This document shows, one piece after another, positions 6,728 to 13,052 of a DNA stretch of 20,151 bases. Every line of letters starts with the position of its first letter. Within the stretch, counting starts at the first letter, position 1. The translations under genes and the position numbers were made by a program. Below the pieces are notes generated by a model. The model was not told the DNA's origin. It saw nothing but the letters and a program-made list of their open reading frames with translations, and searched no databases. Source of the stretch: a virus; IMG/VR virus record IMGVR_UViG_3300017771_000167, positions 1-20,151 of that record; one strand, 5' to 3'.

Positions 6728-7494
6728 GATTATCTAATAATACTAAAGTAGCCTTTTTAAATCTTAGCTTAAACGCCTTCAATCATACAAACATTTGGAA
6801 GAAGTTCTTTGATGGCGGCAACAAAGAAACCTTCAACCTTTACATCCACTCTAAAAATAAAAAGTGTTCTGTATTCAAAGAATATTTCATTAAGAATACT
6901 GTCCCTACAAAGTGGGGGCAATTCTCCCTAGTCGAGGCTACTGTAGAGCTAATGAAGTCTGCGTTAGTGGACGAACAAAATGAATACTTTACACTGATTA
7001 GTGATTCTCACTTACCTCTATACAGCCTAAATGAGACTGTAGATTCTATAAAGCAAAGATATGACATCTTAACATTTACAAAACACTTCAGTTTTCACAC
7101 GAAAGTTAAGAGTCAAAAGATTTTTAAAGAGGGGATCAAAGGATACGATTTTGGTGAGTATAATGCTGTGTGCCAGTTTTTTGTCTGCCGAAGAAGAGAT
7201 GTTGAAATATTTATTGAGACTTTTGAATACTGGTCTAAGTTCTTTGTGAAAGAAAAAGTTGTATTCGCTGATGAATTTTATTTTTGGGGAGTAGCCAAAC
7301 AGTTGGAGATGGATTTTAAAATGGGTCAAGCAACAACTTATTCTGATTGGAGCTTCAGAAAATTACCTGATGGCAAATTAGAGAGAAACCCAAGAGCTTT
7401 CACCACATTCAATAAGGCTATGCTTGAAAGCTACAGAAACCAAGGATTCTTGTATGCTAGGAAAGCAATGCCAAGCACTTTAATAACATTTTAA
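6724..7494 (+). CDS. Core-2/I-branching-type glycosyltransferase (GT14-like)
   Basis: This 256-residue protein resembles the Core-2/I-branching family (GT14, beta-1,6-N-acetylglucosaminyltransferase or xylosyltransferase-like). Diagnostic pieces are TKWGQFSLVEATVELMKSAL (about residues 62-81), then YFTLISDSHLPLYS (89-101), which matches the family's S-x-x-x-P-L block. QFFVCRRRDVEIF follows (about 151-163), as in the W/Q-F-x-x-L-x-R-x segment, and VFADEFYF (about 180-187) holds the acidic DE. The enzyme would transfer a sugar from a nucleotide sugar to a glycan in the cytoplasm. No membrane anchor is seen. Acceptor unknown: phage structural protein, host surface glycan or modified DNA are all possible. 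Start overlaps the membrane ORF by ATGA. Confidence 0.75.
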   Translation: MRLSNNTKVAFLNLSLNAFNHTNIWKKFFDGGNKETFNLYIHSKNKKCSVFKEYFIKNTVPTKWGQFSLVEATVELMKSALVDEQNEYFTLISDSHLPLYSLNETVDSIKQRYDILTFTKHFSFHTKVKSQKIFKEGIKGYDFGEYNAVCQFFVCRRRDVEIFIETFEYWSKFFVKEKVVFADEFYFWGVAKQLEMDFKMGQATTYSDWSFRKLPDGKLERNPRAFTTFNKAMLESYRNQGFLYARKAMPSTLITF

Positions 7495-7503
7495 TTTAAA
7501 AAC

Positions 7504-8127
7504 ATGAAAAATACAGTAGAATTACTTGGATATTATGGATCTGATGAGGTTATCGCTTGTAGCGCATGGACTTCAACAAGTAGAGAGTTAGATGAAAAGA
7601 AAAGAGAGAGAATTCCGAAGCTCATCGACATGCTTTGGAGTAACGGACATGAGACACCCTTTGAAAAGGGTAGTGTACACTTTCTTGTTGATTGTGATAT
7701 CGCCAGCCATATACATTTACTTAAACATAGGATTTCTTCGCTCAATGCTGAATCGGCTCGCTACAAAGAGCTTAAAGAAAATAAAATGTTTATTCCTGAA
7801 GATTGGCCAGCTTTTTGGCAGGAAATGTTAGTGTCTTATACACAAAAAGGGAATGAGCTTTACCACCAATGCATCGCTGAACTTGAGCCAGAGTTAGGGC
7901 GTAAACGAGCAAAGGAATCCGCACGGTTCTTTAAGACTTACAATAGTCGCATTCAAGCAGACGTTCAATTCAACATGAGAAGCTTTGCCAACTTCCTAAA
8001 ACTTAGGAATAGTGAACATGCTCAGAAAGAAATTAGAGAAATCGCTCAAAAGATGCTTGACTTGGTTGAGAATATCGAAGAGAATCCATTTAAGCACACT
8101 TTAAATAGTTGGCACAAAACATTATGA
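7504..8127 (+). CDS. thyX: Flavin-dependent thymidylate synthase ThyX
   Basis: ThyX makes dTMP from dUMP using methylene-tetrahydrofolate, FAD and NADPH, supplying thymidine for phage DNA. At 207 residues it has normal length. The signature RHR-x7-S appears as KHRISSLNAES (residues 74-84) with Lys replacing the first Arg, followed by ARYKEL. Also present are GHETPFEKG (about 48-56) and, near the C-terminus, FNMRSFANFLKLRNSEHAQ then EIREIAQKM, matching the dUMP/FAD-binding R-x-x-x-x-A-Q-x-E-I-R segment. The Lys for Arg change is conservative but worth noting. The leader is A-rich without a Shine-Dalgarno. The downstream gene starts in its stop codon (ATGA). Confidence 0.93.
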   Translation: MKNTVELLGYYGSDEVIACSAWTSTSRELDEKKRERIPKLIDMLWSNGHETPFEKGSVHFLVDCDIASHIHLLKHRISSLNAESARYKELKENKMFIPEDWPAFWQEMLVSYTQKGNELYHQCIAELEPELGRKRAKESARFFKTYNSRIQADVQFNMRSFANFLKLRNSEHAQKEIREIAQKMLDLVENIEENPFKHTLNSWHKTL

Positions 8128-8579
8128 AAAAAGCAGTAATATTATCAGTAATCGCTATCCTAACTTCATTATCAATCTACCGTGTAGTAGAGACGTATGT
8201 TTCTCGCGCCTCAGATCATGAAGATTATCCAGATTATCCAAACGGGCCGACTGTAAACGGTGAGGATTTACACACTAATTATCTTACGGCTACATTTTAT
8301 ACGTCTGCAAGCATGGACAGAGATAGCCTGTTTTCAGGAACATCCGTTAGGTTTCATCCAAATGGTAAACTTCTCGTTAAAGCTGGAATTAAATACGGTA
8401 AACTTCATGGGCCGTTTGACTCATGGCATGAGAATGGACAAAAACACATATCTCTAGTTTGGATGAATGGTAAGAAAGTTAAAAATTTTAAAGCATACCA
8501 TCCTAACGGAAAACGTATTTCGGGTGATGAACAAGAACTCGCGGAGAAAGTTTTTGGTGGTGTAATCACGGTAGAGTAA
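8124..8579 (+). CDS. MORN-variant repeat protein with N-terminal signal or anchor
   Basis: The start at 8124 overlaps the ThyX stop (ATGA), giving 151 residues. The N-terminus MKKAVILSVIAILTSLSIYR is a signal peptide or membrane anchor. From about residue 75 there are two to three MORN_2-type repeats: SVRFHPNGKLLVKAGIKYGK, LHGPFDSWHENGQK and KNFKAYHPNGKR, each with the F/Y-x-x-N-G-K-x pattern. Such repeats occur in the YwqK-like bacterial family and in phages, and are thought to form a beta-hairpin ladder for binding proteins or envelope. The region between (DHEDYPDYPNGP) is acidic. The protein would be exported or periplasm-facing; its role is unknown. Confidence 0.78.
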   Translation: MKKAVILSVIAILTSLSIYRVVETYVSRASDHEDYPDYPNGPTVNGEDLHTNYLTATFYTSASMDRDSLFSGTSVRFHPNGKLLVKAGIKYGKLHGPFDSWHENGQKHISLVWMNGKKVKNFKAYHPNGKRISGDEQELAEKVFGGVITVE

Positions 8580-8598
8580 TTTTAATCTTTAATAAATT

Positions 8599-8832
8599 AT
8601 GCAAATTAAAAAAATTGAACTCCGCTCTCTTCAGCAAGTTCGCACTTATGAGTTGGAGGACGGAGATATTATTGATAACTTTGGTTCTATAGAAAGATTC
8701 CAGAATATCCTTGATGACTCTGAACAGCCTACAGAGGAGGAAGATGAAATGTTATCTAACATTCTGAGCAATTGTCCATTAGAGGAAGACAATATTATGG
8801 GTGGTATTGAAGAGTCGTTTTTTGAATATTAA
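8599..8832 (+). CDS. Small acidic hypothetical protein, 77 aa
   Basis: The protein begins MQIKKIELRSLQQVRTYELE and then becomes strongly acidic (DDSEQPTEEEDEMLSNILSN, CPLEEDNIMGGIEESFFEY). It has no membrane segment or known motif. Highly acidic small phage proteins often mimic DNA or bind host polymerase or nucleases, but nothing here shows which. The start is preceded by AT-rich sequence with no Shine-Dalgarno. It lies 19 bases after the MORN gene, probably in the same transcript. Confidence 0.65.
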   Translation: MQIKKIELRSLQQVRTYELEDGDIIDNFGSIERFQNILDDSEQPTEEEDEMLSNILSNCPLEEDNIMGGIEESFFEY

Positions 8833-8841
8833 AGATTAAAA

Positions 8842-8919
8842 ATGGATACTGAAGAGCTTTCTTTGTTAATCGCACTGATTGCGATGATAGTATTACTTAT
8901 TAAGTGTTTTAATCAATAG
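8842..8919 (+). CDS. Tiny membrane peptide, 25 aa
   Basis: ATG at 8842 and TAG at 8917-8919 encode an acidic start (MDTEEL) then an almost pure hydrophobic helix (SLLIALIAMIVLLIKC) and FNQ. The A-rich leader (GATTAAAA) and position 9 bases after the acidic gene resemble its neighbours. It is plausible as a micro-membrane protein but too short to be certain. Confidence 0.45.
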   Translation: MDTEELSLLIALIAMIVLLIKCFNQ

Positions 8920-8923
8920 AAGA

Positions 8924-8999
8924 GGGTGCATAGTCCAATGTAGAGACGGCTCGATACAAAGAGTGCCAATGTGTGAGTTCAAATCTCACTGCACCACCA
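8924..8999 (+). tRNA. Malformed tRNA-like sequence (possible decaying tRNA)
   Basis: The 3' half is textbook: T-arm GTGAG-TTCAAAT-CTCAC (8973-8989), then TGCACC, discriminator A and an encoded CCA (8997-8999). The 5' side GGGTGCA (8924-8930) pairs with it over six bases and is followed by the usual TA. The rest is abnormal: the acceptor stem has only six pairs, the D-arm has a three-pair stem (GTC/GAC), and the anticodon arm (8948-8967) is two bases too long. That arm pairs only through a bulge or mismatch and has no clear U33, so no anticodon can be assigned. It may be a pseudo-tRNA or a tRNA mimic. It shares its T-stem sequence with the CAT tRNA at 11796. Confidence 0.5.
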
Positions 9000-9004
9000 A
9001 TAAT

Positions 9005-9364
9005 ATGATGAATAGAGAAATTAAATTTAGAGCTTGGAATAAGCTAGAAAGAAGGTGGGAGAAAAAGCTGTGTCTATATCTAGATGATTCTAAAATAGGC
9101 GACGTTAGTGAGTGCTTCCACAACGAAGAAGATGCGGAAGTTTACGAGATTGAACAATACACTGGTCTAAAAGACAGAAACGGGGTGGAGATTTATGAGG
9201 GGGATATTTTACAAACCTCTGAATCAGATGGCGTTTGGTCAGATCAAAAAAATGGGGTTGTTGTAAGCGATATTAGACACCCTTTCGGAAACGCTCATTT
9301 ATTTGAGGTTATTGGTAACGTTCACGAAGGAATTTTTAAGGATAAATCAACAACCAATGGATAA
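9005..9364 (+). CDS. YopX family protein
   Basis: The start is MMNREIKFRAWN, 6 bases after the encoded CCA of the tRNA-like sequence (ATG at 9005 or 9008). The YopX pattern is clear: REIKFRAW at the N-terminus, YTGLKDRNGVEIYEGDIL (about residues 53-70) and, near the end, HLFEVIGNVHEG. Length (119 residues) fits. YopX-like proteins are widespread in phages and prophages, form a small beta-rich fold and have no firmly known function. The next gene's ATG lies inside its last codons (8-base overlap). Confidence 0.85.
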   Translation: MMNREIKFRAWNKLERRWEKKLCLYLDDSKIGDVSECFHNEEDAEVYEIEQYTGLKDRNGVEIYEGDILQTSESDGVWSDQKNGVVVSDIRHPFGNAHLFEVIGNVHEGIFKDKSTTNG

Positions 9365-9602
9365 AAATTTAATAAAAATGGACGGCTACGATGACTGTAT
9401 TGTCGGGCTAGTAGAGAGGGCTGGTCAAGAACCGATTCTCTGCTATGATAAGGAAAAAGTTCTTTGTAAACTGGAATCCCAAGACATGGATAGATCCGAG
9501 GCAGAAGAGTTTTTTTATTATAATCAAATGGGAGCGTGGATGGGTGACTCTACCCCATGTTTTTTATCAAAAGAGCTTGACAAATACGAGCTTCTATCTT
9601 AG
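9357..9602 (+). CDS. Conserved small phage protein, 81 aa
   Basis: It begins MDKNLIKMDGYDDCIVGLVE, overlapping the YopX stop by 8 bases. It then has ILCYDKEKVLCKL, RSEAEEFFYYNQMGAWMGDS and a TPCFLS end. This GYDDCIVGL ... EEAxEFFxxNxxGAWxGxxTP layout matches a small uncharacterised family I recall from many tailed phages (the version with YEEAIEYFEFN...GAYVGESTP). There is no catalytic motif, and its role is unknown. The length matches that family. A second in-frame ATG (9378) is possible. Confidence 0.75.
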   Translation: MDKNLIKMDGYDDCIVGLVERAGQEPILCYDKEKVLCKLESQDMDRSEAEEFFYYNQMGAWMGDSTPCFLSKELDKYELLS

Positions 9603-9627
9603 AGTACTGAAATCAAAGAAAGAAAAA

Positions 9628-10047
9628 ATGAAAACACAATTATTCTTAGCTATATCACTAACGCTTTGTGCGCTTGCGACTTGGAGTTCCTTTAAGACTC
9701 CTGAAGTTAAAACAGTCATTCAAGAGGAGATTGTTTATCCAGAAAAAGTTGAGGCTTGCGTGTCTCTGACCAAGTTTCAACTAGAGAAAATGCTTAGTCA
9801 TTTCAATGAGGATGATCATCCCGCCGAAATGAAGCGTTTTAAAAGTTTGGTTAAGAGAGACGCGAACGGTTGGAGAATCTCTTCGACTCACTTGGCTAAA
9901 GGTGCAGATAAGTATCCTCTTCCAGACGGTGATTTCTTAGTTGTCGATGCTTCGTTTATTGATTATCATGGGAACTTCAAGGACTGCATTAACTATGCTC
10001 ACAGTTATCAAGATAATCACGAATATATTGTAGTGTCAGTCAAGTAA
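9628..10047 (+). CDS. Exported or membrane-anchored hypothetical protein, 139 aa
   Basis: The chosen start at 9628 gives MKTQLFLAISLTLCALATWS, a clear signal sequence or single membrane anchor preceded by an A/G-rich leader (GAAAGAAAAA). The frame is open further upstream but overlaps the previous gene. The rest is soluble: CVSLTKFQLEKMLSHF, then RDANGWRISSTHLAKGADKY, and DFLVVDASFIDYHGN with a C-terminal YIVVSVK strand. I do not recognise the family. It probably acts outside the cytoplasm, for instance in superinfection exclusion or envelope change, which is inference from the signal alone. Confidence 0.68.
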   Translation: MKTQLFLAISLTLCALATWSSFKTPEVKTVIQEEIVYPEKVEACVSLTKFQLEKMLSHFNEDDHPAEMKRFKSLVKRDANGWRISSTHLAKGADKYPLPDGDFLVVDASFIDYHGNFKDCINYAHSYQDNHEYIVVSVK

Positions 10048-10052
10048 ATTTA

Positions 10053-10135
10053 GGCTCTGTGGCGGAATTGGTAGACGCTGCGGATTTAAAATCCGTTGAT
10101 CCTAGATCGTGAGGGTTCGATCCCCTCCAGAGCTA
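10053..10135 (+). tRNA. tRNA-Leu (anticodon TAA)
   Basis: This is a class II tRNA of 83 bases. The acceptor GGCTCTG pairs with CAGAGCT (G-T closing pair). The D-arm is of the TGGCGGAATTGGTAGACGC type characteristic of bacterial tRNA-Leu. The anticodon arm GCGGA-TTTAAAA-TCCGT has loop anticodon TAA, a long variable arm follows, and the T-arm is GAGGG-TTCGATC-CCCTC. CCA is not encoded. It reads UUA, a codon common in this AT-rich genome. Confidence 0.93.
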
Positions 10136-10150
10136 TTATCACTTTATTGT

Positions 10151-10378
10151 ATGGAGAATCTTAAAAGAGAGTCTGGTAAGTGGGTCGTAACCTTTGGCAA
10201 ATATAAAAATTGTTTTTTAAAAAAAGTTCCCACTCATTACCTTGAATGGGTTCTTAAAAATTTTAAAGATTTATCTATTAAGGAATTGAATGTTATTAGA
10301 GGAACCGTTTCAGGTAGGAAAGGACAAATTAAAAAGCACGATCCTGTGAACCCGTCCGACGAATCACCAAGCAACTAA
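10151..10378 (+). CDS. DUF3820-like protein, 75 aa
   Basis: The start at 10151 (MENLKRESGKWVVTFGKYKN) lies 15 bases after tRNA-Leu; the frame also runs into the tRNA, which is not coding. The key pattern is TFGKYKNCFLKKVPTHYLEW followed by VLKNFKDL. It matches the short F-G-K-x-K-G-x-x-x-x-x-V-P-x-x-Y-L-x-W-L module (DUF3820) found in phage proteins and at the end of some exonucleases. The C-terminus is basic then disordered (GRKGQIKKHDP, NPSDESPSN). Function unknown, possibly nucleic-acid binding. Confidence 0.75.
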   Translation: MENLKRESGKWVVTFGKYKNCFLKKVPTHYLEWVLKNFKDLSIKELNVIRGTVSGRKGQIKKHDPVNPSDESPSN

Positions 10379-10382
10379 GACC

Positions 10383-10556
10383 ATGCCAAAGACTGATGCC
10401 AACCCTAAACCCGGATCGGGTTCCACGACTTGTTCTCGGAAGTGTAGTTATTGCTTTGGGCGGGGACGAATCCGACGACCGGGGAACTTCAACCAAACCA
10501 ACTGCCCAGTCTGCTATGGGCGAGGGGTGGTGAAAATCTCATCCGAGCGCTGGTGA
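10383..10556 (+). CDS. DnaJ-type zinc-finger protein, 57 aa
   Basis: ATG at 10383 and TGA at 10554-10556 encode 57 residues. After a Pro/Ser/Gly-rich start (MPKTDANPKPGSGSTTC) come two CxxCxGxG-type knuckles: CSYCFGRGRI (about residues 26-35) and CPVCYGRGVV (about 43-52), with an earlier extra Cys pair. These are the DnaJ central zinc-finger knuckles and would bind one zinc ion. Small proteins of this kind are common in phages and may help fold or assemble proteins. Base composition is visibly richer in G and C than the genes before it. Its stop overlaps a tiny ORF (TGATG). Confidence 0.75.
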   Translation: MPKTDANPKPGSGSTTCSRKCSYCFGRGRIRRPGNFNQTNCPVCYGRGVVKISSERW

Positions 10557-10621
10557 TGACTCAGCGCGAAGCGATTGAGTCCATCCCCCTTGTTCTCCAT
10601 CTTAATTTTTACGACTTATGA
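10556..10621 (+). CDS. Possible 21-aa coupling ORF
   Basis: ATG at 10556 overlaps the zinc-finger stop (TGATG). The frame ends TTATGA, overlapping the next ATG at 10618. The peptide is MTQREAIESIPLVLHLNFYD plus L. It may only serve to carry ribosomes between genes, or be chance. Confidence 0.3.
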   Translation: MTQREAIESIPLVLHLNFYDL

Positions 10622-10938
10622 AATACCAAAAGAAACCAGTAATAATCGAAGCCCTTGAATGGGACGGAAGTTCTCACAGACCCATGTTTGTCTTCCTAGA
10701 CGGAACGCACCGAAGTCACATGGCGACGGATGGCACTAATTTCTACATAGATCACAGCAAGGTTGAAGGGGGGTTAGTCATCAAGACGCTTGAAGGCGAA
10801 CACCTCGCCAACATAGGAGACTGGATCATCAAGGGCGTAGAGGGCGAGTTCTACCCATGCAAGCCTGCAATCTTTGAGAAAACCTACGATCCAGTTTCTT
10901 TGGAGAACACGATCAAGGATAACCGACTAGAATCATGA
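10618..10938 (+). CDS. Conserved phage protein (KY-x-KKPVVIEA family), 106 aa
   Basis: The N-terminus MKYQKKPVIIEALEWDG, then VIKTLEGEHLANIGDWIIKG and VEGEFYPCKPAIFEKTY, matches a small phage protein family found in many genera. The family consensus has KPV-I/V-I-E-A-x-x-W near the start and TLEGxxxAxxGDWIIKGVxGExYPCKPxIFxxTY near the end. It is probably a compact beta fold. No activity is established to my knowledge. The stop overlaps the next ATG (ATGA), in an operon-like run through 11431. It belongs to the G/C-richer cassette. Confidence 0.85.
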   Translation: MKYQKKPVIIEALEWDGSSHRPMFVFLDGTHRSHMATDGTNFYIDHSKVEGGLVIKTLEGEHLANIGDWIIKGVEGEFYPCKPAIFEKTYDPVSLENTIKDNRLES

Positions 10939-11141
10939 CACCTGAAACCGAAGATAGAAATAAACCGTTTGATGAAGACGCTGGATGCTACCCACCACTA
11001 GAACCTGATTCTAGTTCGTGTTCATCCGCTTGTTCTGATATGGTGATTACATTTGAATCGAGGGATGCGCTCCTCGCTGCACTCTGCGAAAGGGCATTCG
11101 GCGCAAAACCTATTTATCAGAACGGAAAGGATCAGTCATGA
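10935..11141 (+). CDS. Hypothetical protein, 68 aa
   Basis: The gene starts within the previous stop (ATGA) and its own stop overlaps the following ATG the same way, so it is locked into a coupled series. The N-terminal half is acidic and disordered (MTPETEDRNKPFDEDAGCYP, then SSSCSSACS). The C-terminal half is a possible helix (ESRDALLAALCERAFGAKP). It has four cysteines but no recognisable metal-binding spacing. I do not recognise the family. Confidence 0.65.
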   Translation: MTPETEDRNKPFDEDAGCYPPLEPDSSSCSSACSDMVITFESRDALLAALCERAFGAKPIYQNGKDQS

Positions 11142-11431
11142 GCGATAGCGAAATTGAACTGCATCCCGTTGTTCGCCATCCCGTTAAAATTCGGGGGCAG
11201 CTTCGGGAAATGGAGGGAGACCTACACCACAGCGACCTTGCTCTAAGCAATCAAGACAGATGCGCGGGTGATATGATGGCGCATGAAATTGGCGACCTCT
11301 ACATTGATCACCTAAACGAGTCGCCAGTGGCTCAATGGTCAAAGGTCATGAGGGCATTACGCGCCCACGGATACGAGATTTCTTTTCCAGCGAACGCCAG
11401 AGCTACCACTCAAGACCGATATCTAATATAA
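11138..11431 (+). CDS. Hypothetical protein, 97 aa
   Basis: ATGA-coupled to the previous gene, this is the last gene of the G/C-richer cassette. The protein is soluble and His-rich (ELHPVVRHPVKIRGQLREME, then HHSDLALSNQDRC and MMAHEIGDLYIDHL). MMAHEIGDL resembles a helix but lacks the second His of HExxH, so no peptidase is claimed. The C-terminus has MRALRAHGYEISFPANARAT. I do not recognise a family. Confidence 0.65.
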   Translation: MSDSEIELHPVVRHPVKIRGQLREMEGDLHHSDLALSNQDRCAGDMMAHEIGDLYIDHLNESPVAQWSKVMRALRAHGYEISFPANARATTQDRYLI

Positions 11432-11432
11432 A

Positions 11433-11777
11433 ATGGGACGAAGCAAAACATTATTTACGCTTGTAGCTTTATTAGGCTTGACAACAGCAGTAATTGCGGA
11501 GACAAAATATACTTCAATAATGACTGGAGTATCAGTTGGCAAAGGTAGAGTTCATATCTGGGAGGTATTGACAAAAACATTTAAAGCATCTCAAATTCGT
11601 ATTAAAAAAGGAGAAGATCATAAGCCTATTAGATGGGCTACAATTCCGAGCTATGTGACCGTAACGTTTATATCTAAAAATGATAAGATTACAAGATCGC
11701 AAGTTGAGAAAGCAGTTAAAGCTCCTCCTGAATCTAAAGAGAGCTATCTAGTGTGGAGGTTAGAGAAAGTGAAGTAA
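11433..11777 (+). CDS. Secreted or periplasmic hypothetical protein, 114 aa
   Basis: The N-terminus MGRSKTLFTLVALLGLTTAV then IAE is a textbook Sec signal peptide with a likely signal-peptidase I cut after Ala at about residue 22. The mature part is basic and beta-rich (KYTSIMTGVSVGKGRVHIWE, RIKKGEDHKPIRWATI, YLVWRLEKVK). The gene starts one base after the previous stop. The AT content returns to the level of the main genome here. I do not recognise a family. Export suggests an action on the envelope. Confidence 0.7.
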   Translation: MGRSKTLFTLVALLGLTTAVIAETKYTSIMTGVSVGKGRVHIWEVLTKTFKASQIRIKKGEDHKPIRWATIPSYVTVTFISKNDKITRSQVEKAVKAPPESKESYLVWRLEKVK

Positions 11778-11795
11778 AAAAAATTTATATTTAAT

Positions 11796-11871
11796 GCGCT
11801 TGTAGCTCAGTGGTTAGAGCAGGGGTCTCATAAACCCTTGGTCGTGAGTTCGAATCTCACCAGGCGCACCA
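11796..11871 (+). tRNA. tRNA with CAT anticodon (Met, or Ile2 if lysidine-modified)
   Basis: This 76-base cloverleaf has acceptor GCGCTTG with CAGGCGC, the D-arm TAGCTCAGTGGTTAGAGC, anticodon arm GGGGT-CTCATAA-ACCCT, T-arm GTGAG-TTCGAAT-CTCAC, discriminator A and an encoded CCA (11869-11871). The TTGGTC after the anticodon stem recalls E. coli tRNA-Ile2, so reading AUA after lysidine modification is as likely as elongator Met. Confidence 0.92.
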
Positions 11872-11901
11872 TTTTTAATTAGATAAATTTACATACAAAG
11901 C

Positions 11902-11907
11902 TATAAT
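11902..11907 (+). promoter_or_regulatory. Consensus -10 box (TATAAT) for the protease gene
   Basis: A perfect TATAAT lies 5 bases before the ATG at 11913. A -35 hexamer at the right distance (11879-11884, TTAGAT) is weak. It suggests a leaderless transcript starting at the ATG. Confidence 0.4.
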
Positions 11908-11912
11908 CAATT

Positions 11913-13052
11913 ATGAACCCTATTTCTCTTCACTGCTGCAAACAAATCGATGACCTGTTAGATGACTCCATGAGTATGGAGACTAACGGAAGGGTCTTCA
12001 TCTCTCAAGATCATGCGACTTCTGGTTATATGAGGAATGAAGATTTGTGGTGTGCAGACTTAGATATTACATGCGTATCTCCGTGGAATAGTAGCGGAGG
12101 TCATAAGAAAGCGGGGACACTGGTGACTCCAAGACACGTCATAGGAGCGACACACTATGAATATTCTGTGGGCGCGGTGGTTAGGTTTGTGGAGAAAGAC
12201 GGGACGGTTCATGACCGCACTGTGGCCGGAAAAGCCCGACACCCTGACTACAGCCCCCACATTCCAGACTTAACGATCTATACTTTAGATGGTGATCTTC
12301 CCTCAACTATATCGCCTTGCTCTGTAATGCCTAGCGATCACGGTGACTACTTAGATAGTAATTCTAAGATACCTTGCCTTGGGCTTGACCAAGAAGAGAA
12401 AGCCCTCATCATTGATTGGCGCTCTGGAGGTAGGATGCAGACACCTACAGATCCGAAAAGGCTTATTTTTCATGAGAATAAAATCGGTGGCGATAGCGGA
12501 AACCCTGCATTTTTAGTTTTCGACGGTAAGCCTGTACTTGTGACTGTCTGGACATGGGGTGGGGCAGGAGGTGGGACTCCCGTGGCAGATTATATTTCAG
12601 ATATTAACGCCATGATCGAGACCGCTGACACACGGGCAGGTGTATCCACAAACTATACAATTACTGAAGCGGATTTCTCAACTCGCGGTAACAAAATCTT
12701 CAATGCGGGAAAATGTAGCGCTCAATTCGAAGCTAAACTTCGTGAGTCAAGACCTAGCTGGTTTGAGAACAGCGCCGAGACCAGCGCCGAGACCAGCGCC
12801 GAATATACGAGTGCGGAAACCAGCGCGGAATATACGAGTGCGGAAACCAGCGCCGAGACGAGTGCTGAATATACCAGTGCGGAAACCAGCGCCGAGACGA
12901 GTGCTGAATATACCAGTGCGGAAACCAGCGCCGAGACGAGTGCGGAATATACCAGTGCCGAATACAGCAGTGCCGAATACAGCAGTTCTGAATCAAGCTC
13001 TGAGCCGCCTCGGGAAACCAGTGCGGAGTCTAGTTCAGAGGGTTTTTTTTAA
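11913..13052 (+). CDS. Trypsin-like serine protease with SAET/SAEYT repeat tail
   Basis: This 379-residue protein has a chymotrypsin-fold layout. GTLVTPRHVIGATH carries the catalytic His (H75), IPDLTIYTLDGDLP the Asp (D119), and IGGDSGNPAF the nucleophile Ser in a GDSG motif (S195). After it come VTVWTWGGAGGG, the expected substrate-pocket strand, and DYISDINAMIE. All three triad residues are present, so the enzyme is probably active. No signal peptide is seen (MNPISLHCCK start). From about residue 287 a low-complexity tail of SAET and SAEYT units follows, ending in Ser/Glu. Phage-encoded proteases of this class are uncommon. It may be a virion-borne or anti-host protease. The gene sits behind a tRNA. 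Confidence 0.82.
   Translation: MNPISLHCCKQIDDLLDDSMSMETNGRVFISQDHATSGYMRNEDLWCADLDITCVSPWNSSGGHKKAGTLVTPRHVIGATHYEYSVGAVVRFVEKDGTVHDRTVAGKARHPDYSPHIPDLTIYTLDGDLPSTISPCSVMPSDHGDYLDSNSKIPCLGLDQEEKALIIDWRSGGRMQTPTDPKRLIFHENKIGGDSGNPAFLVFDGKPVLVTVWTWGGAGGGTPVADYISDINAMIETADTRAGVSTNYTITEADFSTRGNKIFNAGKCSAQFEAKLRESRPSWFENSAETSAETSAEYTSAETSAEYTSAETSAETSAEYTSAETSAETSAEYTSAETSAETSAEYTSAEYSSAEYSSSESSSEPPRETSAESSSEGFF
12771..12990 (+). repeat. Tandem repeat encoding SAET / SAEYT units
   Basis: Units of 12 bases (SAET) and 15 bases (SAEYT) alternate. A 39-base higher-order unit (SAET-SAET-SAEYT) occurs three times in a row with only a few silent changes. Because the units are multiples of three and free of stops, the other frames stay open too. 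Confidence 0.9.

Noticed and set aside
8963-9004. Earlier start (GTG at 8963) for the YopX gene
   Set aside because: It falls inside the T-arm and CCA end of the tRNA-like sequence; the family start is MNREIKFRAW.
9445-9627. Extended N-terminus of the gene ending at 10047
   Set aside because: It overlaps the whole preceding gene; the ATG at 9628 gives a clean signal sequence.
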